Numbered from the stretch's first letter, positions 41,335 through 50,405 are shown. The stretch is 64,000 bases of DNA from Niallia taxi (GCF_004005475.1 NZ_RZTZ01000004.1:310001-374000), one strand, 5' to 3'. Made by a program: numbers and translations. The notes: generated from the sequence alone by a model not told the origin.

Positions 41335-41695
41335 GGATTATTTGGAAGTAGAAAATGCGGAAGGAATGCCGGAAATGGCGGATTCTGCCTTGGCACTTGA
41401 GTTTCTAATGAGCATTAAAACCGGTGTCCGAAATGCAGCGACAGCCTTATCTGAAACGGCAACTCCTGATTTACGAGAAGCTTTTCGCGTACAGCTTGAG
41501 GCAGGGTTAGCGCTTCATGAAGAAGTTTCTAATTTCATGATAAAAAAAGGCTGGCTCCATCCTTATAATCTGCAGGATCAATACAAGATGGATCTAAAGT
41601 CTATTGAAGGTGCTTTAATGATTGGAAAGATGGACTTGTTCCCTGGAGATACTTCCCGCCTAGGAATGATGGCACAAATAGATGATGATGAATAA
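41327..41695 (+). CDS. CotF-like spore coat protein (YraF type), 122 aa
   Basis: A 122-residue helical coat-family protein: EFLMSIKTGVRNAATALSETATPDLREAFRVQLEAG matches the family core also seen at 40178. The C-terminus is extended and acidic (..AQIDDDE). Its start overlaps the upstream 75-residue gene; GCGGAGGTGAATTACA precedes it. It is followed 15 bp later by an alcohol dehydrogenase, as in B. subtilis yraG-yraF-adhB. Confidence 0.8.
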   Translation: MIKDYLEVENAEGMPEMADSALALEFLMSIKTGVRNAATALSETATPDLREAFRVQLEAGLALHEEVSNFMIKKGWLHPYNLQDQYKMDLKSIEGALMIGKMDLFPGDTSRLGMMAQIDDDE

Positions 41696-41710
41696 GAAAG
41701 GATGTAAAAA

Positions 41711-42847
41711 ATGAAGGCTGTTACTTTCCAAGGCATTAAAGATGTAAAGGTGAAAGAAGTACCCAGTCCAAAAATTGAAAAGGCTGATGATATTGTTATA
41801 AAAGTCACAACATCGGCCATTTGTGGTTCGGATTTGCACTTAATACATGGCATGATTCCGAACTTTCCAGAGGATTATATAATTGGACATGAGCCGATGG
41901 GGATTGTAGAAGAAGTGGGTCCTGGCGTAACAAAGCTAAAAAAAGGAGACAGGGTTATTATTCCTTTTAATGTGGCCTGTGGAGAATGCTTTTTTTGTAA
42001 GAATCAATTAGAAAGCCAATGTGATAATTCCAATGATAATGGTGAGATTGGCGGTTTTTTTGGCTATTCGGATCTTACTGGGGGATATCCAGGTGGACAA
42101 GCTGAATATTTACGCGTGCCATATGCAAACTTTACTCCATTTAAAATCCCAGAAATTTGTGAAGTACCAGATGAACAGCTAGTGCTATTGGCGGATGCAG
42201 CATCAACTGCTTTTTGGTCTGTCGATAATGCTGGGGTTAAGGCTGGAGATACAGTTGTAATTCTAGGATGTGGTCCTGTAGGCTTATTAGCTCAGAAGTT
42301 CGCATGGCTAAAAGGAGCCAAAAGAGTAATTGCTGTCGATAACCTCGAATATCGTTTACAGCATGCGAAAAAGACAAACAAAGTAGAAATCGTTAATTTT
42401 GAGCATAACCCTAATACAGGTGAATACTTAAAGGAAATAACAAAAGGCGGAGCAGATGTAGTTATTGATGCAGTAGGTATGGACGGGAAAATGACACCGA
42501 TGGAATATCTTGCGACAGGGTTGAAGCTGCATGGTGGAACATTGAGCGCACTTGTTATTGCCAGCCAGGCTGTCCGCAAGGGCGGTACAATTCAGGTTAC
42601 AGGGGTGTATGGCGGAAGATACAATGCATTTCCTTTTGGCGACATTTTTCAAAGAAACGTCAATATCCGTTCTGGACAAGCTCCTGTCATCCATTATATG
42701 CCTTATTTATACGACCTTGTATCACAGGGAAAGGTAGATGTGGGTGATGTAATTACACATATAATGCCACTTAGTGAGGCAGAAAAAGGGTATGAATACT
42801 TTGATACAAGGACAGACAACTGTATTAAGGTTGTCCTTAAACCATAA
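41711..42847 (+). CDS. Zinc-dependent alcohol dehydrogenase (AdhB/formaldehyde-dehydrogenase-like)
   Basis: A 378-residue MDR-family dehydrogenase. Catalytic zinc ligands: Cys in AICGSDLHL and His-Glu in GHEPMGIVEEVGPG. Structural zinc cysteines: CGECFFCKNQLESQC. The nucleotide fold is marked by VVILGCGPVGLLAQ (about residue 180). The insert ALVIASQAVRKGGTIQVTG is typical of the glutathione-independent formaldehyde-dehydrogenase-like branch. It is co-transcribed with the coat genes, so a sporulation-time or detoxification role is likely (inference). AAGAAAGGATG precedes the ATG. Confidence 0.85.
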   Translation: MKAVTFQGIKDVKVKEVPSPKIEKADDIVIKVTTSAICGSDLHLIHGMIPNFPEDYIIGHEPMGIVEEVGPGVTKLKKGDRVIIPFNVACGECFFCKNQLESQCDNSNDNGEIGGFFGYSDLTGGYPGGQAEYLRVPYANFTPFKIPEICEVPDEQLVLLADAASTAFWSVDNAGVKAGDTVVILGCGPVGLLAQKFAWLKGAKRVIAVDNLEYRLQHAKKTNKVEIVNFEHNPNTGEYLKEITKGGADVVIDAVGMDGKMTPMEYLATGLKLHGGTLSALVIASQAVRKGGTIQVTGVYGGRYNAFPFGDIFQRNVNIRSGQAPVIHYMPYLYDLVSQGKVDVGDVITHIMPLSEAEKGYEYFDTRTDNCIKVVLKP

Positions 42848-42862
42848 TAAAGCGGTAATAGC

Positions 42863-42916
42863 CTTACCCACTATAATCCCTGTGAGATTGCATGGATAGT
42901 GGGTAAGTACAATTTT
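42863..42916. terminator. Bidirectional terminator after the alcohol dehydrogenase
   Basis: A 12-bp stem CTTACCCACTAT/ATAGTGGGTAAG (42863-42874 with 42896-42907), 21-nt loop, followed by TACAATTTTT. It faces the convergent Rrf2 gene. Confidence 0.75.
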
Positions 42917-42922
42917 TACTTA

Positions 42923-43363
42923 TTAGTTATGCTGGTCTTTTTCTTTTTTCTTAATTTCTTTAATAATATCTTCGATTGTCACATTTTCCAGTTCTTTTTC
43001 CAACGCTATTTGGGCTGCTGACAAGACAGGCGTAATTGATTCCTGTATATTTCTGCCCACAAGGCATTCACGAAGTGGGTTTTCGTGCACACTGAATAAT
43101 TCCTGGTCTTTCACAACTTCGACAGCTTTGTATACATCTACTAAACGAATGTCGGAAGGAGCTTTTGCAAGACTAGCTCCAGCAATGCCCGGCTGCACTT
43201 CTATTAGACCATTCTTTTTTAACATACCCATGATTTTTCTTATTAAAGTTGGGTTAGTGTTGACACTGCCTGCCAAAAATTCGGAGGAGCTTATCCCGTC
43301 TTTATTTATATCCAATAATGCTAGTATATGGACACCAACACTAAATCGGCTGCTAATTTGCAA
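42923..43363 (-). CDS. Rrf2-family transcriptional regulator (YwnA-like)
   Basis: A 146-residue Rrf2 protein: MQISSRFSVGVHILALL at the N-terminus, the winged helix with VNTNPTLIRKIMGMLKKNGLI, and LVDVYKAVE. Only one cysteine (RECLVG) is seen, so the three-Cys iron-sulfur ligation of IscR/NsrR is absent, as in YwnA-type repressors thought to respond to thiol-reactive compounds. It is divergent from the NmrA-type gene, whose promoter carries a palindrome that it may bind. Confidence 0.85.
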   Translation of the reverse strand: MQISSRFSVGVHILALLDINKDGISSSEFLAGSVNTNPTLIRKIMGMLKKNGLIEVQPGIAGASLAKAPSDIRLVDVYKAVEVVKDQELFSVHENPLRECLVGRNIQESITPVLSAAQIALEKELENVTIEDIIKEIKKKEKDQHN

Positions 43364-43444
43364 TTAAACTCACCTGCTTTTACGATTAAAATACAATAAA
43401 AAGTATTATACATGATATTCCCCAAAAAATAAAAACCATTCTAA

Positions 43445-43487
43445 TTGACAAAACCTTAAGTTGTATCTATTATGAATACAGGTATTC
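43445..43487 (+). promoter_or_regulatory. Strong promoter with overlapping palindrome (candidate Rrf2 operator)
   Basis: TTGACA (43445-43450), exactly 17 bp, TATTAT (43468-43473), with the dyad GAATA-CAGG-TATTC (43474-43487) directly after the -10. A near-consensus promoter of this kind needs repression, and the divergent Rrf2 protein is the natural candidate. Confidence 0.7.
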
Positions 43488-43555
43488 GAAATAAATACAC
43501 CGATAGTATGCATGTTAACAACTTGTCATGAATAAATTTACTTGGAGGAATAGAA

Positions 43556-44422
43556 ATGAAGCTATTAGTAACAGGAGCTACAGGCAAATTAGGCAGTAAA
43601 GTGGTCGAGGAGTTACTTAAAACAGTTCCCGCAGAACAATTAGCAGTTAGTGTTCGAAACCCTGAAAAAGCAGAGCATCTCCGTGCTCGTGGTGTAGATG
43701 TGCGCCACGGGGATTTTGACCGACCAGAAACATTGGCAACAGCATTTTCGGGAATTGATCGTTTGCTGCTTATTTCTGCAGATGGCGATAATGAAACAAG
43801 AATTCGTCAGCATTCAGAAGCAGTTGCCGAAGCAGTGCGTGCCGGTGTGAAATTCATCGCATACACAAGTATTGGCAATGCACAAGAAAGCACTAATTTC
43901 CTTGCACCAACACATAAAGCAACAGAGGAAGCAATTCAAAAAACTGGCATCCCTTATTCCTTCCTGCGCAACAACTGGTACCTAGAAAACGAAAGTTCAA
44001 GTATTCAGGGAGTTCTAGCAGGAGCACCTTGGGTAACATCAGCAGGAAATGGCAAGGTTGGCTGGGCAGTGCAGCAGGATTATGCACAAGCGGCAGCGAC
44101 AGTACTTACAGGCACTGATCACGAAAACACGATTTATGAGCTTTCCGGTAAATTATTTACACAAAACGAAATTGCCGCAGAACTTAGTGCTGTTCTTGGC
44201 AAGGAAGTAATCGTACAGCATGTTGAGGACTCTGCATATGCAGACATCATGAAAGATGCAGGTGTGCCAGAATTTTTGCTGCCAATGCTAGTTAATATTC
44301 AAAAGGATATCCGCGAAGGTACATTGGAAATCGAAAGCAATGATTTTGAAAAGCTGCTCGGACGTCCAGTAACATCATTACGTGAAGGTTTAGCACAAAT
44401 AGTCAAAGACAGCTCTAACTAA
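43556..44422 (+). CDS. NmrA/QorB-like NAD(P)-binding oxidoreductase (YtfG type)
   Basis: A 288-residue atypical SDR. N-terminal TGATGKLGSKVVEEL dinucleotide motif, then GVDVRHGDFDRPETL and FIAYTSIGNAQ; the classical YxxxK is absent. The closest known relatives are NAD(P)H:quinone oxidoreductase 2 (QorB/YtfG). It likely reduces quinones or electrophiles and is controlled by the divergent Rrf2 regulator. TTGGAGGAATAGAA precedes the ATG. It is followed by an FMN reductase, forming a small redox-stress group. Confidence 0.8.
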   Translation: MKLLVTGATGKLGSKVVEELLKTVPAEQLAVSVRNPEKAEHLRARGVDVRHGDFDRPETLATAFSGIDRLLLISADGDNETRIRQHSEAVAEAVRAGVKFIAYTSIGNAQESTNFLAPTHKATEEAIQKTGIPYSFLRNNWYLENESSSIQGVLAGAPWVTSAGNGKVGWAVQQDYAQAAATVLTGTDHENTIYELSGKLFTQNEIAAELSAVLGKEVIVQHVEDSAYADIMKDAGVPEFLLPMLVNIQKDIREGTLEIESNDFEKLLGRPVTSLREGLAQIVKDSSN

Positions 44423-44463
44423 TGTAGATGACTCTCCAGATTGTGTGACAAGGGGCTGATAAG

Positions 44464-45066
44464 ATGAGTTTTTTCAAAAGGATTTTTGGTAAACAAAAAG
44501 AGGAGGCTGGGAAAATGGCAACGGAAAAGTTAAATATCGGGATTATTTTAGGAAGTACTAGACAGGGAAGAGTTAGTCCGCAAGTTGGAGCATGGGTGAA
44601 AGAAATCGCTGAACAACGTGGTGATGCCAACTATGAAATTGTCGATATTGCCGATTACAGTCTACCGTTTCTTGGCACTACAGATGGCCAGGAACAAGGT
44701 GTTGCCAAATGGAATGAAAAGCTCGACAGCCTTGATGGATTTGTCTTTATCGTCCAGGAATACAACCATAGTATTACGGGCGCATTAAAAAACGCCCTTG
44801 ATTCGGCAAGAGATGCGTGGAACAACAAAGCAGCCGGAATCGTAAGCTATGGATCAACTGGAGGAGCACGTGCAGCAGAGCACTTAAGAGGAATTCTTGG
44901 GGAGCTGCTGATTGCAGATGTACGTGTTCATCCAACCTTATCCTTGTTTACAGACTTTGAGAATGGCACAGTATTTAAGCCTGCTGATCTCCATCTTACA
45001 AATGTAAATGCAATGCTTGATCAAGTACATGCATGGAGCGGTGCTTTAAAAACATTGCGCCAATAA
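44464..45066 (+). CDS. NADPH-dependent FMN reductase family protein
   Basis: A 200-residue flavodoxin-like reductase. The FMN phosphate loop is LGSTRQGRVSPQVG (about residue 27) and EYNHSITGALKNALD (about 98) is the family signature. It reduces FMN, azo compounds, quinones or chromate with NADPH. Two starts carry ribosome sites: ATG 44464 (AAGGGG) and ATG 44515 (GAGGAGG). The longer gives a basic MSFFKRIFGKQKEE leader often seen in Bacillus members; the shorter would start at MATEK. Probably co-transcribed with the NmrA-type gene. Confidence 0.85.
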   Translation: MSFFKRIFGKQKEEAGKMATEKLNIGIILGSTRQGRVSPQVGAWVKEIAEQRGDANYEIVDIADYSLPFLGTTDGQEQGVAKWNEKLDSLDGFVFIVQEYNHSITGALKNALDSARDAWNNKAAGIVSYGSTGGARAAEHLRGILGELLIADVRVHPTLSLFTDFENGTVFKPADLHLTNVNAMLDQVHAWSGALKTLRQ

Positions 45067-45077
45067 TGGTTTCATAG

Positions 45078-45113
45078 ACAACCGGGCATCTTTTAGGATG
45101 CTCGGTTTTTTAT
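45078..45113 (+). terminator. Terminator after the FMN reductase gene
   Basis: AACCGGGCATC/GATGCTCGGTT (45080-45090 with 45097-45107) followed by six Ts. Confidence 0.9.
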
Positions 45114-45196
45114 TGTCTGATGAACAATAATATAGATTTCTTTGTCGCAGCTTCCATTCTATGCCATAATGGTATCTGAAATAAGGAGTGATCAGA

Positions 45197-45904
45197 TTGC
45201 AAAAAATATTGATTGTTGAAGATGACCCTAAAATAGCGACCCATTTAAAGACCCATATTGAAAAATATGGATATGATGTGACATGTGTTCTTGATTTTGA
45301 ACATGTTATGAATACGTTTTATGAAGTAAATCCAAATCTAGTGCTTTTAGATATTAATTTACCAAGCTTTGATGGCTATTATTGGTGCAGGCAAATTCGA
45401 AAGGAATCGGTGTGTCCGGTGATTTTTCTTTCTGCAAGAATAGGGGAGATGGATCAGGTGATGGCATTGGAGAATGGTGGAGATGACTATATAACAAAGC
45501 CGTTTAGTTCGGAAATTGTCATCGCAAAAATCCGCAGTCAGCTGCGCCGAGCTTACGGGGAATATGCAAGCATTCCAGAGAATCGGATAATAGAAAACGC
45601 TGGCCTAAAATTCTTTCCGGAGAGATTGGAGCTTACCTATAAAGAGAAGAATATTTCCTTAACAAAAAAAGAGGCGGACATTATTGAAAGCTTGATGGAA
45701 AGATATCCGCGAGTGGCTGGGCGTGAGGATTTACTTGAGAAGCTCTGGGATGACCAAAGCTATGTGGATGAAAATACATTAAATGTCAATATTACGAGAG
45801 TCCGAAAAAAGTTTCAGGAAATTGGCTTGCTGGACGCAGTGGAAACAGTAAGAGGGGCAGGATATCGGTTAAATGTATCTTGGACGGTACAAGATAAAAG
45901 ATGA
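45197..45904 (+). CDS. OmpR-family response regulator (BceR-like)
   Basis: A 235-residue regulator. The receiver domain has acidic E8-D9-D10, phospho-acceptor D52 (LLLDINLP) and K101 (YITKPF). The C-terminal winged HTH contains TLNVNITRVRKKFQEIG and GAGYRLN. The start is TTG 45197, 8 nt after AAGGAG; the GTG at 45188 overlaps that ribosome site. It overlaps the kinase gene by ATGA. With the kinase and the ABC transporter it forms a BceRS-BceAB-type antimicrobial-peptide response module. Confidence 0.9.
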   Translation: MQKILIVEDDPKIATHLKTHIEKYGYDVTCVLDFEHVMNTFYEVNPNLVLLDINLPSFDGYYWCRQIRKESVCPVIFLSARIGEMDQVMALENGGDDYITKPFSSEIVIAKIRSQLRRAYGEYASIPENRIIENAGLKFFPERLELTYKEKNISLTKKEADIIESLMERYPRVAGREDLLEKLWDDQSYVDENTLNVNITRVRKKFQEIGLLDAVETVRGAGYRLNVSWTVQDKR

Positions 45905-46902
45905 AATTATTTATAAAAGAGCATGCCTTGCTGATGTTCGTTCAATTTATGCAAATGCTTCTCTTCCTTTCTATCTTCTGGTTTGATGGCTATCGAGATA
46001 TTAAGCTGTTTTGTTATGCTGTTTTTCTAAACTTTTTTATTCTCGGCGGTTATCTCATTTTCTATTATTTATCACGTCAGAAAATGTACAAGCGTTTAAA
46101 TCAGCCGCTGGAATCGCTGGATGACAGCTACCAGAAAACGGATGATGCCCCGATTTCTAAAGCTTTTGATGAGGTGTTGCGTACTCAATACAAGCTTTTT
46201 CAGAATCAATTGAAATCAGTTGAAAAAGAACAGGAGGAGCACCGTAAGTTCATGGATCAATGGGTGCATCAGATGAAAACACCTTTGTCCGTGATTGAGC
46301 TTACTGCCCAAAATCTAGATGAACCAGAGTCCTCCAGCATCCGTGAAGAAACGGAAGTGATGAAAACTGGTTTAAACACTGTTTTGTATATTGCCAGGTT
46401 AAAAACGATTGAACAAGATTTTCATATTAAACCGGTAAATCTAGTGAAATTGATCGATGAAGTGAATGGCGAGAATAAACGCTTTTATATTCGGAACAAA
46501 GTCTATCCTAAGCTAGAGGTGAAGCAAACGGGGTTGACGGTCGAGACCGATGAGAAATGGCTGTTTTTTATTCTCTCCCAGCTTATTAGTAATGCGGTTA
46601 AATATTCGTCCGGTATCAGTAATCGGATTGTTATTTCCATTTACGAAAGAGAGAAGGAAGCCGTTCTTGAAGTAAAGGATTTTGGGATTGGCATACCTGA
46701 AAGTGATAAACGGCGAATTTTTGATCCCTTTTTTACCGGAGAAAATGGCAGAAAGTTTCGGGAATCTACAGGGATGGGCCTTTATTTAACAAAGGAGACG
46801 CTGCAACATTTAAGTCACCAGATTGAGATGGAGTCCGCATCAGGGAAGGGTACAACTTTCCGCATCGTTTTTTCTGCAACTCAAAACCTTACAAGCCTGT
46901 AA
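45901..46902 (+). CDS. Intramembrane-sensing histidine kinase (BceS-like)
   Basis: A 333-residue kinase with two TM helices (about residues 10-28 and 36-57) and almost no external loop, typical of BceS-type kinases that read the state of their ABC transporter. H-box MDQWVHQMKTPLSVIEL, N-box LSQLISNAVKYS, G-boxes KDFGIGIPESDKRRIFDPFF and STGMGLYLTKE. It phosphorylates the preceding regulator. Translationally coupled with it. Confidence 0.9.
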   Translation: MKLFIKEHALLMFVQFMQMLLFLSIFWFDGYRDIKLFCYAVFLNFFILGGYLIFYYLSRQKMYKRLNQPLESLDDSYQKTDDAPISKAFDEVLRTQYKLFQNQLKSVEKEQEEHRKFMDQWVHQMKTPLSVIELTAQNLDEPESSSIREETEVMKTGLNTVLYIARLKTIEQDFHIKPVNLVKLIDEVNGENKRFYIRNKVYPKLEVKQTGLTVETDEKWLFFILSQLISNAVKYSSGISNRIVISIYEREKEAVLEVKDFGIGIPESDKRRIFDPFFTGENGRKFRESTGMGLYLTKETLQHLSHQIEMESASGKGTTFRIVFSATQNLTSL

Positions 46903-46953
46903 GGAAAGTGTAAGAAGAATCGATAGTTAAGTAATCCCTCAGAAAGGTATACT
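46888..46953 (+). promoter_or_regulatory. Candidate BceR-type binding site and promoter of the ABC transporter
   Basis: CTTACA-AGCC-TGTAAG (46888-46903) is a perfect dyad at the very end of the kinase gene, with a further TGTAAG half at 46909. TATACT at 46948-46953 is a good -10 with no good -35, fitting activation by the response regulator from about 45 bp upstream. Confidence 0.5.
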
Positions 46954-46988
46954 AATCACAGATCAAAAGCAGAAAAGGAGATCTTGTG

Positions 46989-47753
46989 ATGTTAGAAGTG
47001 AACCAGGTTAGTAAAATTTACGAAGGTAAAATTGCTTATAAAGCATTAAATAATATTAATTTATCGGTTGAAGAGGGCGAATTTGTTGGAATTATGGGGC
47101 CTTCTGGCAGTGGAAAAACAACTCTTTTGAATATGATAGCTACAATTGATGAACCAACAACTGGCGAGATATTGATAAACGGTAAAAATCCTCACCAGCT
47201 AAAAAAAGAGGAATTGGCAAAATTCCGCAGACGTGAACTTGGCTTTGTTTTTCAGGATTTTAATTTGCTGCATACGTTAACGGTAGAAGAAAATATTGTC
47301 CTTCCGTTAACACTTGATGGAAAAAAGGTAAAAGAGATGAAACAAAAGGCACAGGAAATCGCGGGGAAATTGGGGATTACCTCCATTATGAATAAGCGCA
47401 CATATGAGATTTCTGGCGGTCAGGCACAAAGGACAGCCGTGGCAAGGGCGATGATTCATGTGCCTAAGCTGCTGCTTGCTGATGAACCAACGGGAAATCT
47501 TGATTCGAAGTCTTCTAAAGATGTTATGGAAATGCTGGAAACGATAAATAAGCACGAGCGCACAACGATGCTACTAGTAACGCATGATCCGCAAGCAGCG
47601 AGTTACTGTAATCGAGTGATATTTATTCGTGACGGAAATTTTTATTCGGAAATTCATCGCGGTGATAACCGCCAAGCCTTCTTCCAAAGAATAATTGATA
47701 CACTTTCTTTACTAGGAGGAGACGGCCATGACCTTTCGCAGATTCGCGTTTAA
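46989..47753 (+). CDS. ABC transporter ATP-binding protein (BceA-like)
   Basis: A 254-residue ATPase of the MacB/BceA type. Walker A GPSGSGKTTLL (about residue 38), signature EISGGQAQRTAVARA, Walker B LLLADEPTG, H-loop VTHDP. AAAGGAG lies 8 nt before ATG 46989. It overlaps the permease gene by 26 nt. It powers a transporter conferring resistance to cell-wall-active peptides such as bacitracin, and acts as the sensor with the kinase. Confidence 0.92.
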   Translation: MLEVNQVSKIYEGKIAYKALNNINLSVEEGEFVGIMGPSGSGKTTLLNMIATIDEPTTGEILINGKNPHQLKKEELAKFRRRELGFVFQDFNLLHTLTVEENIVLPLTLDGKKVKEMKQKAQEIAGKLGITSIMNKRTYEISGGQAQRTAVARAMIHVPKLLLADEPTGNLDSKSSKDVMEMLETINKHERTTMLLVTHDPQAASYCNRVIFIRDGNFYSEIHRGDNRQAFFQRIIDTLSLLGGDGHDLSQIRV

Positions 47754-49587
47754 TAATGTGATTCGCAATAAACGACTGTATGCTGCCTACTTCCTAAGCA
47801 GTATGTTTACAGTAATGGTGTTTTTTACATTTGCGATATTTGCCTTCCACGAGGCTATTTCGGGAAATGACATGAATTCCTCTGTCCAACAAGGGATGAA
47901 TATTGCAGGAGGCATTATTTATGTTTTTTCTTTCTTTTTTATCCTATATTCTATGAGTTCCTTCTTGACGACTCGGAAGAAAGAGTTAGGGTTATTGATG
48001 ATGCAAGGGATGTCTGTTAGGCAAGTTCGTCTTATGATTTTCTTGGAGAACATGGTAATCGGCTTTTTTGCAACATTAGGCGGTATCATATTGGGATTAA
48101 TATTTTCCAAAGTAATTTTATTAATTGCAGAAAATGTGCTTGTTTTGGATGACTCGCTAAACTTTTATCTTCCTATCCAAGCAATTATCGTAACATTTCT
48201 TTCTTTTATCTTGTTGTTTTTTATTATTTCGTTATTTGTTTCCTATATTTTACGCAGCCGTAAGTTGATTGATTTAATCAAAGGAAATAAGAAGTCAAAA
48301 GGCGAACCGAAGGCAAATATCTTTTTAACGGTTTCTGCCGTATTACTAATTGCTGTTGGCTATGCAGCTGCATTAATTGTAGAGGGTGCGGTCGTGATTG
48401 TTGCGATGCTGCCCGTAGTGGTTGTCGTGATTATCGGCACATATCTGTTGTTTACACAGCTCAGTGTTTATATAATCCGTAAATTGAAACAGAATAACAA
48501 CATTTTCTGGTGGAAAACAAATATGATTCTTTTTTCTGATTTATCCTTTCGGATGAAGGATAATGCACGCACTTTTTTTATGGTTGCGATTATATCGACA
48601 GTAGCTTTTAGTGCAATCGGTACATTGTTTGGGTTTCAAACCTTCTTGACGGAAGGGCTGAAAAATAATAATCCCTATACGTTTTCCTATATAACGGTTG
48701 ATCAGGATAAAGATGATGTAGCTTTTATAAATGAAACAATTGAGCAAGAGCAGATGGAAGCGAAGCATGAGCAAACGAAGCTGGCGCATTATGAGATAGG
48801 TCAAGATAATATCGTTATAACTAGTGAAACGGATTTTAATAGATTTGCGGCTTTTTTGGGAGAGGATACAATTGATATCCAAACTGGCGAGGTTAAAGTA
48901 GTTGAATTTACCGGCAATGAATATGGGCAAACAGAAGAATTGCTTAAACAAAAGCTTAACCTGAATTCAGGAACATCCTTAATTCCAAAGGAAGTAATCT
49001 ATTCAAGAGCCCTCCCTGCAACAGACTCTTATTATGTAGTTTCTGATCAGGACTTTAAAGAACTGCCAGCGCCAATAAGTGAAGAGAGCTATCATGCTTG
49101 GCAAGTAACAAAAGGTCAAGACAATATCATCGCAGCTTCCGAAAAGATAGAGAAAGTAGTACCTCCTTATGAATTTTATGCTAAGGATTATAGTATCTAT
49201 CAGCTAAATAAGGCATATGGTTTAGTATTATTTGTAGGATTATTTATCGGAATCGTCTTTTTTGTTTCGGCGGGAAGCTTCCTTTATTTCCGACTGTATG
49301 CGGACTTAGAGGAAGACAAACAGAAGTTTCGGTCTATTGCTAAAATGGGCTTAACAGAGAAGGAATTAAAGAATGTCCTTACAAGACAAACAGCGATTCT
49401 ATTCTTTACACCAATCCTAGTGGCGCTGATTCATGGAGCAGTTGCTTTAACAGCGTTGTCCCATTTCTTTTATTATGACTTAACAAAAATATCCCTATCA
49501 GTACTAGGTGTATTTACTTTAATCCAAATAATCTACTTTGCGATTGTCCGCTTCTTTTATACAAAGCAGGTTAAGAGTGTTCTTTGA
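47728..49587 (+). CDS. FtsX-like ABC permease (BceB-like)
   Basis: A 619-residue permease with about ten membrane segments. A hydrophilic domain of roughly 200 residues (about 300-490) interrupts the membrane part, the hallmark of BceB-type permeases and their proposed peptide-sensing domain. The first FtsX block is TTRKKELGLLMMQGMSVRQ and the last RSIAKMGLTEKELKNVL. GGAGGAGACGGCC precedes the ATG inside the ATPase gene. The target antibiotic cannot be predicted from sequence by eye. Confidence 0.9.
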   Translation: MTFRRFAFNNVIRNKRLYAAYFLSSMFTVMVFFTFAIFAFHEAISGNDMNSSVQQGMNIAGGIIYVFSFFFILYSMSSFLTTRKKELGLLMMQGMSVRQVRLMIFLENMVIGFFATLGGIILGLIFSKVILLIAENVLVLDDSLNFYLPIQAIIVTFLSFILLFFIISLFVSYILRSRKLIDLIKGNKKSKGEPKANIFLTVSAVLLIAVGYAAALIVEGAVVIVAMLPVVVVVIIGTYLLFTQLSVYIIRKLKQNNNIFWWKTNMILFSDLSFRMKDNARTFFMVAIISTVAFSAIGTLFGFQTFLTEGLKNNNPYTFSYITVDQDKDDVAFINETIEQEQMEAKHEQTKLAHYEIGQDNIVITSETDFNRFAAFLGEDTIDIQTGEVKVVEFTGNEYGQTEELLKQKLNLNSGTSLIPKEVIYSRALPATDSYYVVSDQDFKELPAPISEESYHAWQVTKGQDNIIAASEKIEKVVPPYEFYAKDYSIYQLNKAYGLVLFVGLFIGIVFFVSAGSFLYFRLYADLEEDKQKFRSIAKMGLTEKELKNVLTRQTAILFFTPILVALIHGAVALTALSHFFYYDLTKISLSVLGVFTLIQIIYFAIVRFFYTKQVKSVL

Positions 49588-49634
49588 TGCAAGGAAAAGC
49601 AGCAGCCCAATACGGAGCTGCTGCTTTTGTATCA

Positions 49635-50405
49635 TTATCTGCTTGTATAACCAGCATCTGCGTGGATAGTTGTCCCCGTTACATAAGATGATTGGTCTGA
49701 AGCTAACCACAAGCTTGCTTGGGCGATTTCAATTGGTTGGCCAAATCTGCCTAACAAGCTAAGCTGTGGAGCAAATTCTTCTTCTGTCTGTCCTGTTTCT
49801 TCTAATGAACCTCTTAGCATCGGTGTGTCAATCGCTCCAGGAGCAACTGTGTTAACACGGATATTTTGAGGACCGTTTTCTAATGCAGCAACCTTTGTCA
49901 TCCCAACAACACCATGCTTTGCAGCAACGTACGCTATATTGTTCGGCTGTGGACGGAACCCACTCACAGAAGAAATGTTAATGATGCTGCCGCCTTCGCC
50001 TTGCTTAATCATTTGCTGTAATTCATATTTCATACAAAGAGCTGTTCCAGTCAAATCAACAGAAATCAATCTGTCCCAGTATGCTTCATCGAATTCTGCC
50101 GCTGGAGCATTGTCAGGTGTTAATGCTGCATTATTAACAGCAACATCAAGACGGCCGAATTTTTCGACTGTTTTTGCTACAAGGTTTTGAACTTGCTCTG
50201 ATTTAGAAATATCAACCTTTACAAAGTAGGCAGTACCGCCGGCAGCTTCAATCTCTGCTACAGCTTCTTGTCCTTTTTCTTCATTAAAGTCTGCTACTAC
50301 AACTTTAGCCTTTGCTTCGGCAAATAGTTTTGCCGTTGCAAGGCCCATCCCCATTGCAGCTCCTGTTACTATAGCAACTTTTCCGTCTAATACTGGAAAT
50401 GTCAT
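49635..50405 (-). CDS. SDR-family oxidoreductase (FabG/glucose dehydrogenase-like)
   Basis: A 256-residue classical SDR: TGAAMGMGLATA cofactor loop (about 15), NNAA motif, catalytic Ser in NISSVSG (about 142), YVAAK (about 155) and a C-terminal YVTGTTIHADAGY. AAGGGATCGATATAAG precedes the start. It is divergent from a TetR regulator that probably controls it. Substrate unknown; many such enzymes act on 3-hydroxyacyl compounds, alcohols or steroids. Confidence 0.85.
   Translation of the reverse strand: MTFPVLDGKVAIVTGAAMGMGLATAKLFAEAKAKVVVADFNEEKGQEAVAEIEAAGGTAYFVKVDISKSEQVQNLVAKTVEKFGRLDVAVNNAALTPDNAPAAEFDEAYWDRLISVDLTGTALCMKYELQQMIKQGEGGSIINISSVSGFRPQPNNIAYVAAKHGVVGMTKVAALENGPQNIRVNTVAPGAIDTPMLRGSLEETGQTEEEFAPQLSLLGRFGQPIEIAQASLWLASDQSSYVTGTTIHADAGYTSR

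Noticed and set aside
48541-48951. 136-residue minus-strand frame within the BceB-like permease gene
   Set aside because: It is a shadow of the permease coding sequence with no ribosome site and no recognisable domain.
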